A stretch of DNA of 64,000 nt from Symsagittifera roscoffensis (lineage: Eukaryota > Xenacoelomorpha > Acoela > Convolutidae): positions 47,790,001 through 47,854,000 of the forward strand of contig NC_087067.1 in assembly GCF_963678635.1 (NCBI RefSeq), read 5' to 3'. How positions within the stretch are numbered: position 1 is the stretch's first letter; each line of letters starts with the position of its first letter. A model generated the notes under the pieces. The model saw only the letters and a list, made by a program, of their open reading frames with translations, searched no databases and was not told where the DNA came from. Both the position numbers and the translations under genes were made by a program. Positions 19,779 to 30,255 of the stretch are shown here, piece after piece.

Positions 19779-20990
19779 CCAATCATCTTTCTTTTTACAC
19801 AAAAGTCTAATCCAAACCACCGAGTTTACAGATTTCAACTAATTCTAATGAAATTTCCAAACTTACATATAGTTTGGACTGCAGGAAAAAATCTTGCATT
19901 ACCAGACACCTTAAGTCGAAATACACCACCTGAATTACTTACACGAAAAACAACAGTTGAAATACCCAAAAACATAAAATTCTACCTTGCAGAAAACGAA
20001 ACATCACCCCGATTAGAATGCAAATATGCAGTAAAAACTGATATTGAACAATCACAAATAAATAATTTACAACATTTCCCACTTTATTTAGATTGTCAAA
20101 ATAATCATTATGAAGTTGATCTACTTGGAACATCAACTTTCAAACCAATCCCATTTTCCCAATGGATAAAAAATAACACCCAACAAAAACGAACAAAACA
20201 ACACCCGCCTAAGAAAGACAATTTTCCACTAATTGAAAAAGAAGATTTAACTGATAGAATAAATTTATCAGGACCACAAACAAATGATTCAAAATACACA
20301 ATAAATCAAGTTTTTGACCTCCATGACCCACTTGATACAATACCCTTATCTAAATTAGAAATCGAAAACATTTTTCTCCCCCCAACAGAATCAATTACAA
20401 TTTCAACACTGAAACAATATCAAAACCTTGACCCAGTAATTCGACAACTGAAATCATGGCACAAATATAAAACTAAACCTATCAAAGCAGATTCAACCAT
20501 TCTAGGAAACAAAACACTCCTCCGATACTTTCGCAAATTTAACAACACAACAATTAACGAAAATACAGACCTTTTAGAGTATAACCTGAATGAATCTACA
20601 GTTCCATGTCTCCCTTTAAGTATGATTCTTATAGCTTTTAATATTTCACATACACAAAATATTAAAGGACACTCTGGATCAGAAAAAACATATTCAAATT
20701 TTATACAAAATTTTTACTTCCCAAATGCACCAATCTGGATAAAAGTACTATGCAATGATTGTATAATATGTCAGCTAAATAAACCTTACCCAAATCAAAA
20801 ACAAATAGCACAAAAACAAGATTTTAAAGGACAAAGTTTGTACTTTAATCACCGTATCTCATTTGATACTAAAGGCCCAATTTCACCCTCATCAGAAGGA
20901 AACTCCTACATTATGGTAATTGTTGACGCATTCACACACTATGTAGCACTTAACCCAGTACCACATTGTTCGGACTACCAGAAATTTTAG
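19779..20990 (+). pseudogene. Pol continuation: RNase H end and integrase N-terminus (after stop)
   Basis: Same frame as the Gag-Pol above. It has the RNase H tail, a connecting Lys/Gln/Asn-rich spacer, the integrase zinc-binding HHCC region (GHSGSEKTY then CNDCIICQ around 20660-20775), and the first catalytic aspartate in VIVDAFTHYVALNPVPHC. A 49-nt deletion relative to copy 2, just after 20969, shifts the frame, so this frame stops at 20990. Without readthrough of the TAA at 19776 this part would not be translated. Confidence 0.88.
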
Positions 20991-22078
20991 TTACAGACAA
21001 CGGTACAGAATTCATAAATAATGAAATAATAACACTATGTCATTTATACAACATTAAACACAAACCACGTACATCTCATGCACCTTGGACAAACGGCTTA
21101 GTCGAAGGTATGAACCGTTCACTACAAGAATATCTTAGATGTATCATCAACGGAAATGATACAAAATATACCGAATGGTCAGCAGATGTAAAATTATTTC
21201 CCTTAGCATATAACTCACAAATTACGACAACACTAGGAATGTCACCATATGAAATGGTTTTTAACCAAAAACCACGCAAACCAATAATGTTTACAGCAAA
21301 TTCTCATAAAAACGCACAAGGTTATTGTCAACCAAATAAAGACTCAATTTGTTATAACCTACCTTTACATACACACGATGAAGATCATTTTCATCACCCA
21401 CAAATTCTTAAATTAGCCTCCGGTACACACACCGAATGGATTTTAAATAGAGATAAGAAACACAATGAAATTTACCAAAAAATAACGAAAAAGTTATTAC
21501 AAAGACAAAACATAAATGAACAAATCAATTCACGTTTTACACCAGCTTCCGATTTAAAAATTGGAACATTCGTTCTCATACCTAATTTTAATACTCAAAA
21601 AGGAATTTCTAAAAAATTACAACCCCTCCGAAAAGGACCCTACCAAATAATTGCAAGACCCACTGATGTCACATATAAAATTACCGACTCCAATAAAAAA
21701 GAAATCGTTCAGCACCGAAACAACCTATTACCTTACTACCCAAAAGAATACGCACTCCGCGAATTAACCCAATTATATTCCTTCACAGGATTAAAAATAA
21801 TTCAAAATGAACCACATCTGAAAAACACAGAACAAAATGATAACCCCACCGAAAATCAAAACACAAAACCAACCGCCACCAAAAACAATACACAAAACCA
21901 TAAAGAATCTCCAAAACAAAGAAAAAATAGAAAAATGACAGAACAAATAATACCCCAAGAAGAAATAGACAAATCAGAACATAGAAAAACAACAAGACTC
22001 CGAAATCAACCACGTAAAAACTACAAAATGTTCATCCCCCAATCTAAAATATTAAAGAAAGTAGAATTTAAAAAGTAA
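20970..22078 (+). pseudogene. Integrase core (second Asp, Glu) and Pol C-terminus, out of frame
   Basis: After the deletion junction the sequence continues in a new frame with ILVTDNGTEF (second catalytic Asp), APWTNGLVEGMNRSLQEYL (catalytic Glu), the SPYEMVFNQKPRKP motif and a basic C-terminal part with RKGPYQII. The tail is rich in Asn, Lys and Gln, and no chromodomain is visible. The equivalent in copy 2 is in frame with its upstream part apart from one stop. Confidence 0.88.
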
Positions 22079-22677
22079 TTTTAAGATTTTATACTTCACA
22101 ATCTTGAAACCTCCGTAACATTTTTCATTTCAATTTTTCAAAATAACATGCTCACAAGTACGCAATAATTCTAGTTCAAAATAAACCAATAGGATTCATC
22201 CAATCCGCCACTTTCTCTAACTCAAACTAAGATCAATTAGACGAATAATCTAGAACTCCAGGCACATCTCTAACTATAACTTTACAACCTCCAGGTCAAA
22301 AATAAGCAAACCACTCCAACTTGACAGCTAAAATAAATATCACCATAATACCGTACCCCTCCCTTATCTAATAACCCAAAGATCAACAATATTTCCCCAA
22401 CTCAGACCACGAATACCCCCAAAACAAATTTGATAACTTAGCCTAAAGTAACAAAATGAAGATTTTAATTAGCCTAAAGTATAAAAATCTCACCATACCC
22501 CGGATCATTTGACAAACAAAAATAAAGAAAAAGACGACCTCCCAGTCACCATAAAAATTGCCCCAACAAATTTTTACAAAACTCAACCCACTTATCAAAA
22601 AACTAATAAATAATTCGACCACACTAGAAAATCGCCTCAAACAGCAAAAAATATTCGACCAAGAGATCATTTCTTAA
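22079..22677 (+). other. Inter-genic region of the element with candidate internal promoter
   Basis: Non-coding. TTAGCCTAAAGTA occurs twice (22438 and 22469), the second copy running into TATAAAAA at 22480-22487. Both the repeat and the TATA-like box are kept in copy 2 (60264-60312). It lies ~190 nt before the first small membrane ORF, so it could be an internal promoter, as foamy viruses have. This is inference only. Confidence 0.4.
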
Positions 22678-22908
22678 ATGCTCTTCTCTCAAACAGTTGC
22701 TCAAATACTTATAAATTTTAAACATTTTTTTTCAATACTTGAAGCCTTTATAATATTTCTTTTTGATATACTTGAATATTTTCTAATAATCCTAATCATT
22801 TTTTGTAACATTTTTTTAATTTTCTACACTATACTCGAACTATTCCTCCAACTTTCCAAAACCCTTGAATATATCCACAGGTACGATTTTAACAACTTGT
22901 CTAAATGA
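22678..22908 (+). CDS. ORF-c, 76-aa hydrophobic membrane protein
   Basis: The core is almost entirely hydrophobic (FIIFLFDILEYFLIILIIFC and following), enough for one or two membrane segments. It ends in a polar tail YIHRYDFNNLSK. The stop overlaps the start of ORF-d as ATGA (22905-22908). Copy 2 encodes the same length at 60505-60735 with scattered conservative changes. Size and composition recall viroporins or small envelope proteins of viruses, but there is no sequence match I can name. Confidence 0.6.
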   Translation: MLFSQTVAQILINFKHFFSILEAFIIFLFDILEYFLIILIIFCNIFLIFYTILELFLQLSKTLEYIHRYDFNNLSK

Positions 22909-23093
22909 TACGAACAATTTTCAGTAGAACTGATATTTTTTTATTGTTTGTAATTTTCATAACATTTTTATCATCCCTCATTTTGACCATATGTAAATGT
23001 ATAAAGAAAGCAATCATCACATTTGCCCTAGCAACAATTTTCCTAATTATTTTTTTGGAAGAATATTATAATAAACACAAAATTTCTCACTAA
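22905..23093 (+). CDS. ORF-d, 62-aa double-pass membrane protein
   Basis: Starts within the ORF-c stop (ATGA). Two hydrophobic segments, IFLLFVIFITFLSSLILTI and ITFALATIFLIIFL, are separated by a basic loop with two cysteines (CKCIKK). The tail is polar (EEYYNKHKISH). It is highly conserved in copy 2 (60732-60920): by eye about eight silent changes against five replacements, nearly all hydrophobic for hydrophobic. This supports a selected membrane protein. Function unknown. Confidence 0.65.
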   Translation: MIRTIFSRTDIFLLFVIFITFLSSLILTICKCIKKAIITFALATIFLIIFLEEYYNKHKISH

Positions 23094-23101
23094 AGTAATA
23101 A

Positions 23102-24235
23102 TCCAAAAAACCATCAAAAATTGCTACCCAACAGTCACAAAGTCAGTCTTCACCGACATCATCCCAAGATAACCAAACACCACCTTCAACTACTCAAAAT
23201 CCTCAAACATCTACACGAATTTCTTTTCAAGATAATCCATACACTTTTGAAGAACGGCACGCTCGTTTATCTGAACCACTAGAACCAGTTCAACGACAAG
23301 CATCTCTAAGTGAACCAACATATAATCTTTACCCAACACTACCACAAGAACTAAGTAGATTACGAAACCTTAGTCAAAACCAAAACACAACAGAAATAAA
23401 TAGACAAATTATACATCCTCGACGAAATAGAAATTTTCAAACTCCCCGAGTTCATTTCGAAATACCTCAATCACCATCACAAACCACTCCAGAAAACACC
23501 ACTGGTATCACACCAGAAACTCCTACACTTTTTTCACAACGAAGCACTTCAAGTCTACCATCAGATTACTTAGGTTCAACACCAACATCTGAACAAATAC
23601 GTGAAAATCCCTTTAACCCCCCAAACCAAACATCACGATTTCCATATTGGACTACACATTCATTTACACAAGGTGAACCAAATTTAGTCAATGACCCCAT
23701 AGATATTTCTACGGATACAACAACATCCTCATCACTACCAGAAACATTATCACTACCATCAACACCATCAATAAGCCAATTTTCACCACCACCCTTTAAC
23801 TTAAATTTTCCAAATAATCTCGACGCCAGATATCGAGAACAATCATCAATAAATATTCCTTTAAGATTAGATTGGAATACATTTACAGCACCTCCACCAC
23901 TATTTGGACAACATCAAGAAAGTAACCGCCTTCATAACTGGGCACTTAATAGATTACAATATCGCCAAGATATTCACAACGATATCCGTGATCACAATAT
24001 TCAAATACTCCAACAAAACAGTTTACAATTAAAGTTTGAAATCACAGTTAAGTTAAATAATATTACCCAACATCCCTACCCATTAAATCCACCTAACATA
24101 ACAGCTCAATCACTACCACCACCGTTTATAACTACTGAAGTAATATACAAATACGACAGATATACCAAAAACACAATTGGTTACATTACATTTTATAACC
24201 CATACTCAGGATTATCATACACATGTATATTCTAA
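23102..24235 (+). CDS. ORF3, 377 codons, no AUG; disordered N-terminus plus folded C-terminus
   Basis: Open from just after an in-frame TAA (23099-23101) to TAA 24233-24235, with no in-frame ATG that I can find. The first ~235 codons are Ser/Thr/Pro/Gln-rich. The last ~130, from RLDWNTFTAPPPLFG through FEITVKLNNI to GYITFYNPYSGLS, look folded. Ribosomal frameshifting from ORF-d is excluded, because ORF-d stops (23093) before this frame opens. A spliced AUG or non-AUG start is needed. Copy 2 keeps exactly the same length (60929-62062) with one TGA. The end overlaps the env ATG (24223). No homologue recognised. The folded end is also kept in copy 3. Confidence 0.7.
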   Translation, partial: SKKPSKIATQQSQSQSSPTSSQDNQTPPSTTQNPQTSTRISFQDNPYTFEERHARLSEPLEPVQRQASLSEPTYNLYPTLPQELSRLRNLSQNQNTTEINRQIIHPRRNRNFQTPRVHFEIPQSPSQTTPENTTGITPETPTLFSQRSTSSLPSDYLGSTPTSEQIRENPFNPPNQTSRFPYWTTHSFTQGEPNLVNDPIDISTDTTTSSSLPETLSLPSTPSISQFSPPPFNLNFPNNLDARYREQSSINIPLRLDWNTFTAPPPLFGQHQESNRLHNWALNRLQYRQDIHNDIRDHNIQILQQNSLQLKFEITVKLNNITQHPYPLNPPNITAQSLPPPFITTEVIYKYDRYTKNTIGYITFYNPYSGLSYTCIF

Positions 24236-26841
24236 AATTATTAATTTTTTTCCAACTCCTTTTTTTAGTAACCTCAAATCAAAACATAAACCCTTCCCCC
24301 CGTACAGGACCACAAGATTTATTAGTAACACATTACGATTGTGAAGAAAATGAACAAAAAACACTACACAAATATGCAATAAATCAAGTATCACAATGTG
24401 AAACAGAACCACAAGCTATAGAAACCACAAATGTAATAGCAACACTCTATTCAAAAGCCCGAGCAACAACAGTTACAGGTTATAAATTCACAGCAACATT
24501 TTCCGAAAAGAAAGTACATTGTTCACAAGTCTCGAACGGAAACAAAAACCGACTTGACCATGAATCATTCTATCAAAGTAATATAGAACGTCTTTTACAT
24601 CTCAATCCCGACGATTGTAAAAATGAATTACTTAGACTAAACATCACACAAAATAAAAACTCCCAAAGAAAATTAGTTAATTTTCAAGTTTTTTCAGACT
24701 CTGTACATCAATCACAACTTGAAAGACACCAAGGACATATAAAACTAGACGAAAAATACCCGTATAACGGCGCACACGGACGATTAACCTATGACCTACA
24801 TGATAAACATTGGATACCACACATTGGTATAAATAACCCATCAAACTGCAAAGCAGACACAAAAAATAAAGGATACCAAGAAATAATGTTTTTCGATTGG
24901 AAAATACAACTCGAAAAAATACAACTAACACGAGATTTATCAGATAACACAATGATCTATCAAGGAATCCGATTACCTTGTAAAAATGATCAAGGTTATT
25001 GCGACCCTACAACGAGAACACAAGCAACAATTGTTTGGTTCCCCGAAGATACATGTACAACATTTCAAGTAGCAAAAATACACGCTCGTATGATAAAATT
25101 TCACGAAAAATATTTTATACAATCAATTCCATATGAACAAGTCCATCCATCACGAAAACTAAGTTCTAATTTTAGAAACATAGACAATATAGAAAACAAA
25201 TTAACACGTTTCCAAATATATCAAGAAACAGAACTTGCATGTAAATACAGGAATCCACTTCACAGAACACAATACTCTGAAATATTAGTTGAATACGAAA
25301 AAGGATTCGACATGACCACTGGAAAAGTAAAAATCGACCCATATGCCACAGGTCATCCTCTAAACGAAGGAACATCCTATATACCAGTTAATTTTGAAAA
25401 AAGCAACGGACAACCTGGTGGACATCTAAAACCCCATGACACCAGAAGCACACGCTTACAAGAATTATCACTAATGAATACTACCTATTTCGGTAATATC
25501 CACTATGATATTCATTTAGATATGAAACTAGATTATACAATTAGCCGCATTTTTCAAGAAATGTCACTCTCCGAATTAGAAACACTACACCAACTATGCG
25601 AATTAGAACGAACACAAATATTACAATCACTTGCACTAGCAGTATTAAAAATACCCTACGCAGGATACTTATTATCAGGAAATAGATCAAATTTTTTAGA
25701 CTACGAAGGAAACATCTTATGGTTTTATACTTGTACTAAAAAAGTATCACCACTATACGTTTTTGAAGATAAACGATGTTATAAAAGAATCCCTATCTTT
25801 TATAAGAATAAAGTACATTTCGTGGATACACTTTCACGAAGAACCTATTTCTGGGATACCGCAGTCCCATGTGGATCAGAAAATAGCCACAATGTAGTAC
25901 AACTAAACCCTGATGAAAATAAATATTATCTTCTCACTCCATATCCCACATTAATGCAATCACTCAAAAAATTTTCACCAGAAAGCATTCGCGCTATCGC
26001 TCGAAACCCAAATATAGACTTACAATCAATAGGAATCTATTCAAAATCAGATATTCAACATCACATTAGAACGCAACAATTCCAAGAATTATTAACACAA
26101 ATGGACACTATACAAAGACAATCAATTGACCAAAATCTACGCAAACTTGCAGAAACCGCAGGTTTTGCCGATATCTACACACAAGACTATAGCGGATATT
26201 TTAAAGACATTAAAGATTATATATATCTAAACGGTGAAAAATACCGTCCCCAAGATATATCACCAATTAACATTTTTAGCTTTGTTACACTCAAAAATGA
26301 GATCCTCGATTTTCTAGGATGGCCCTACTACATCTTAGAAAAATTGACTATTTTATACGCAATGTTTAACTTTTTTGGATTTCCTTTCTCACTCTTAAAA
26401 GGAATCTACAATACATGTGCTATACACACACAAGTAAACAGACAAGCAAGCGTAGCACGCATACTCTTTGCAGGATTTTTTGGAATTTTTTCCACATCTA
26501 TAAACAAAATTCTTTTAGACGCACAAATAAAAGAATATAACACAAAAATAGCAACACGACAAAATACATACGACGAAGAACATAACAATGTCGACACACA
26601 GCCAACGGCACCACAATTACCACCCCTACCAAATAACCATCCACTATCCCTGGTCCCACGAAATTTTCGACATTTAGCAATCACACATAATCCAAATTTT
26701 CGACTCAATACATCGCAAAGTCCCGTCCAACATATAATGACACATCAATCACAAGATGATAATACTTATGAACAAATTATTGAACAGCCCCATACCACCG
26801 CTTTTCAATCTCAAAATAATAATTTTTTTAGCCCACGATGA
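24223..26841 (+). CDS. env: Envelope-like glycoprotein, 872 aa, intact
   Basis: Starts with a signal peptide (MYILKLLIFFQLLFLVTSNQ). A cysteine-rich ectodomain follows, whose first part has YDCEENEQ and INQVSQCETEP. Near residues 697-728 there is a hydrophobic segment (YYILEKLTILYAMFNFFGF), and near 745-760 a second (RILFAGFFGIFSTS). A ~110-residue tail rich in Pro, Gln and Asn ends the protein. The layout is that of a membrane-anchored viral surface glycoprotein that would mediate cell entry. The early YDC...VxxC pattern reminds me of glycoproteins of some arthropod negative-strand viruses (chuvirus-like), but I cannot test this and confidence there is low. The ATG overlaps the end of ORF3 and the stop overlaps ORF5 (ATGA at 26838-26841). 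Confidence 0.8.
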   Translation: MYILKLLIFFQLLFLVTSNQNINPSPRTGPQDLLVTHYDCEENEQKTLHKYAINQVSQCETEPQAIETTNVIATLYSKARATTVTGYKFTATFSEKKVHCSQVSNGNKNRLDHESFYQSNIERLLHLNPDDCKNELLRLNITQNKNSQRKLVNFQVFSDSVHQSQLERHQGHIKLDEKYPYNGAHGRLTYDLHDKHWIPHIGINNPSNCKADTKNKGYQEIMFFDWKIQLEKIQLTRDLSDNTMIYQGIRLPCKNDQGYCDPTTRTQATIVWFPEDTCTTFQVAKIHARMIKFHEKYFIQSIPYEQVHPSRKLSSNFRNIDNIENKLTRFQIYQETELACKYRNPLHRTQYSEILVEYEKGFDMTTGKVKIDPYATGHPLNEGTSYIPVNFEKSNGQPGGHLKPHDTRSTRLQELSLMNTTYFGNIHYDIHLDMKLDYTISRIFQEMSLSELETLHQLCELERTQILQSLALAVLKIPYAGYLLSGNRSNFLDYEGNILWFYTCTKKVSPLYVFEDKRCYKRIPIFYKNKVHFVDTLSRRTYFWDTAVPCGSENSHNVVQLNPDENKYYLLTPYPTLMQSLKKFSPESIRAIARNPNIDLQSIGIYSKSDIQHHIRTQQFQELLTQMDTIQRQSIDQNLRKLAETAGFADIYTQDYSGYFKDIKDYIYLNGEKYRPQDISPINIFSFVTLKNEILDFLGWPYYILEKLTILYAMFNFFGFPFSLLKGIYNTCAIHTQVNRQASVARILFAGFFGIFSTSINKILLDAQIKEYNTKIATRQNTYDEEHNNVDTQPTAPQLPPLPNNHPLSLVPRNFRHLAITHNPNFRLNTSQSPVQHIMTHQSQDDNTYEQIIEQPHTTAFQSQNNNFFSPR

Positions 26842-28637
26842 GCCGCCAACTTGGATCACTACACCGATCAAATTCCCACCCAACCAATCTTACCTCTCCA
26901 ATCCCAATAATACCACTTTTTGCTTTTCCGCCACCCGATTTTCCATCTAGCAATGTAACATCAGGCATGAATTCCGACACTAACTCACATATTTCAGTTT
27001 TATACTCCATCTCACAACTAAATAACCCGAATATTGAAACCCCCGATGAATTTGCCGACTCAGAACCATCCCCATCCAATAATTTTCATAACCCTTCTAA
27101 TTTTTCTCAACCTCCTTTTCAACCCATATTATCCAATAACCCTGACCCAATCACTCCCACACCCTCTTATGCTTCCCAAGTTACCCCAACCTACTCCTCA
27201 TACCATTCTGACCAATCATCTCATTCTCCAGACACCCCCCGAATCTCCCCAGAGCTAGATAATTTTATTACCCTTCAACAACAACCCTACCACCTTAACA
27301 CCCCGACCATAAACCAAATCTCCTCCACTACAAATTCATCCAATCCCCCTACACCCTCTTCAAATTATACTGAATCATTAACACCATCATCCACATCCAC
27401 TATATCTTCACTAAACACTAATAGAGCTTACCGCACTTTTAAATGAAAATTCCCCAACCATCCTTTCCCAGCAAAACCAGGAACAGCCCGTGAATACATC
27501 AACCACCCCCAGCATACTAACACTAAAGAATTTTTAGCTATCACTTTACCCTCGTTTCCACAATACACCTTAAACACCCCTCACGACGCTAACGAAACAC
27601 GCAACTTTGTAGATGAATACGTTTTAATGCCCACTCTCTCTTGGACCTCATACTATCATTTCACTAACCCTCTTTGCTTACCTTTATCCAGCACTTCCAT
27701 CGATATAGAACGAAACAAAGACATGCTATATCGACTAACTACACCACTAACCGCTAGACAGTTTACTTACGTTGGATATAAAAAATCACTAAAAATACAC
27801 ACTGCACCTAGAGCTAATGAATATACACTAGAATACTACGATCACAACATCATCAGAGCTAACCAAGATCAATTCTTAGACGACGATCGCTTCGCTAATC
27901 CACAAATCACCGAGAAATTTTTCATCAAGACACCATATGTATTTACACTAAACATCTTCGACCGAAAGTTTGATCACATTATTTCAGAAGCACTAACAAA
28001 CACACAAGCATACGAAAGTTTTAAAGAACGCTTCCAAATCTTTTCACTAACCTTTCATTTCCTTGCACCACACGAAAGAGATTTGCACTGCTCACATGAT
28101 ATTATGTTGCGCACTAAACAAACACATACATACAGTTACTATCGTTTCATCCAAAATCACTTTGACCTCCACACACCCTCTAGACAACCACACCATCGTT
28201 TTCAATTCATCAATTCAAAATACACTTCACCGTATTTCCTAAATTTCACATATTGTATTAAAGACACTAACCTCCATGGTATTCTTCGTAATTATGACCC
28301 CATAACCCAAATGTACATTTTCTGCCCCATCACCAAGACCTTCAACGCCGAAGAATCCCGACCCTTCCTTATCCCGCACGAGTTTGTACAGCCTATAGAA
28401 ATCCCAATTTTAGAATTCATCCACAACACTAAATTTAACCACAAATTATATAACTTAATCCAAAACACACCTTATGAGTTTGCAGTAGGCACTGAAGAAC
28501 TAACCACTATTAAGGCACTTCAATTGCTTTGACCACTGCTTCAGACTAAAAATATCATCCGCATTCTAGCTAAACTACTAACAACTTCAGAACTAATTCA
28601 CGACATCTTCCCCCACGGTTTTTTCCCCGACGACTAA
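26838..28637 (+). pseudogene. ORF5, 600-codon frame with two in-frame TGAs
   Basis: Begins in the ATGA that ends env. The first ~200 codons are Ser/Pro/Thr/Asn-rich and probably disordered. The remainder looks folded, with WTSYYHFTNP, FSLTFHFLAPHERDLHCS, RQPHHRFQFINSKYT and FEF/IPILEF-type segments, ending DIFPHGFFPDD. In-frame TGAs are at 27444-27446 and 28530-28532. At both places copy 3 has a sense codon, so in copy 1 they look like nonsense mutations, though programmed readthrough is not excluded. Its plan (disordered N-terminus, folded C-terminus) resembles ORF3. No known family is recognised. Position next to env suggests a structural or accessory virion protein (inference). Confidence 0.7.
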
Positions 28638-30241
28638 CAGGTAAGTATGAATTAAGTAAATATTACTAACTAATTACAGTATTAAAAACTCACCATTCTT
28701 TATTCATGTTTTCCTTAGATTTTTAGCCTTCATCCGACGATCACCTACAAAAACCACAAAAGACAAATAAAAATCGCAAATTTCATCAAACAGATTTCAA
28801 AAATTCTATTAATCTCTTACACTCATAAATTTATAAATTTAATACCAATGCAGTAAATTCATCTATAATATTTTCCCCCAAAGCAGTAAATCTAATTATG
28901 ATGAAAATTTGTATCTTAAAATTCCCCCATAACTAGCAGTAAATTTCCAAATTCTATGCAGTAAATTAATAAAATGCAATTGCAGTACTAACCTTTTGAT
29001 ATTTTCATTCATTCGCACAGAAATTCTATCCACACTCGCACAGCTCGCCCACGAAGAATTGTTTAAAATAATGAATTTCAGTTTCAAGTTTTCACACTCA
29101 ACAACTCTAACATATAATAACATGTTTCAAATTTTCCTTTAATCCGGTTAGAAAGGAATCATATACTAAACAAAACTAACCAACGCAGCTTACTAAATAC
29201 CACAAATCATAGAATAACAGCATGACTTAGAAAAGGAAACCAACGGTACCCAAACCGGATTAACCCAGTTTAAAACTGGATAATTCATTCTTTTGAAGAC
29301 TATTACAAAGTCTTAGAAAGAAATAATAAAACACAAAAAAGTCGAAAGACAAACCCATACCACGAACAATTTACTTTTTGGAAAAAGGACACAACCAACG
29401 AAACATAAGAAAAACCACAACAAACCCAACATAAAACGTTGTCACATAACAGGACCCCTCACAAAAACCGCATGAAATCATACTCCCACTCCTGGCCTAA
29501 CCCACCAGAAGAGGACGTCCTGAGCATGCTCTATAGCCGGCCTAACCCACCGCGCTACATCCACGCTTTGTGACCACACCTCTATTTTTAATAAGAGCTA
29601 CTCAAGTGTGAGTAACTCTTCAAAATAACCGAACTAAAACAAAAAGCTTTTGTGAAAACAACTAACTAAAATCATTATTAAAAAATATTAAACTAATAAA
29701 AGTTTTATAAAATGTAAAATCACATGATGCAATATATAGATCAGAATACAACACCAAGGACGAACATCAAAAGACAAGACGACCCCACTACACTCGAGAG
29801 AGAATGACCAACTACAATCAATATGCCGCTCACAATCACAACTCAAAGGATTTAGAGTACGACTTGACCTCGCAGAAAAGGACTTCATTGAACTAGACCA
29901 ATGACCACCTCGATGACCCAAGTGTACGTACAGATCCGAGTAACCAGGCATCCCCTCCACGCACAATCTCCACGCCATTCCCAAGCTAGATCAGACACAA
30001 AAGAAGTTCTCCCCGAAGAACAGAAAAACCTGACATAGCCAACCATTCTGAAATCAGAATTGATTTTGTTGCAGAGACTCAGTCGTTGTCACAAGAAGAA
30101 CACAACGTCTTATGTCCCTAACTCCAGCTTCCTGAAACTTCATTAACAAAGAAGAAGCGGAAGAAAATTATGATGTTCACCAAATACCAATGTCCATCAT
30201 CCATCCTTGAATTACAGAAGAACTGTTCTAAAAAACTCTGT
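28638..30241 (+). other. Element 3' UTR with a short spliceosomal intron
   Basis: Three nucleotides after the ORF5 stop there is a textbook donor, CAG|GTAAGTATG. A TACTAAC branch site follows at ~28664-28670 and TTTTCCTTAG closes the intron at 28718 (28641-28718, 78 nt). The rest is non-coding. Antisense open frames (for example 28896-29123) are not conserved between copies. Confidence 0.65.
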
Positions 30242-30255
30242 AAAACCCGGATGGG
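30242..30255 (+). promoter_or_regulatory. Candidate polypurine-tract position
   Basis: AAAACCCGGATGGG directly precedes the 3' LTR. Near-identical sequence adjoins the LTRs of copy 3 (complement at 37507 and 39177). Its three C residues make it an atypical polypurine tract. Confidence 0.5.

Noticed and set aside
26838..27079. Minus- and alternative-frame ORFs over ORF5 N-terminus (26828-27079 -, 27034-27258 +)
   Set aside because: Shadows of a low-complexity Ser/Pro coding tract.
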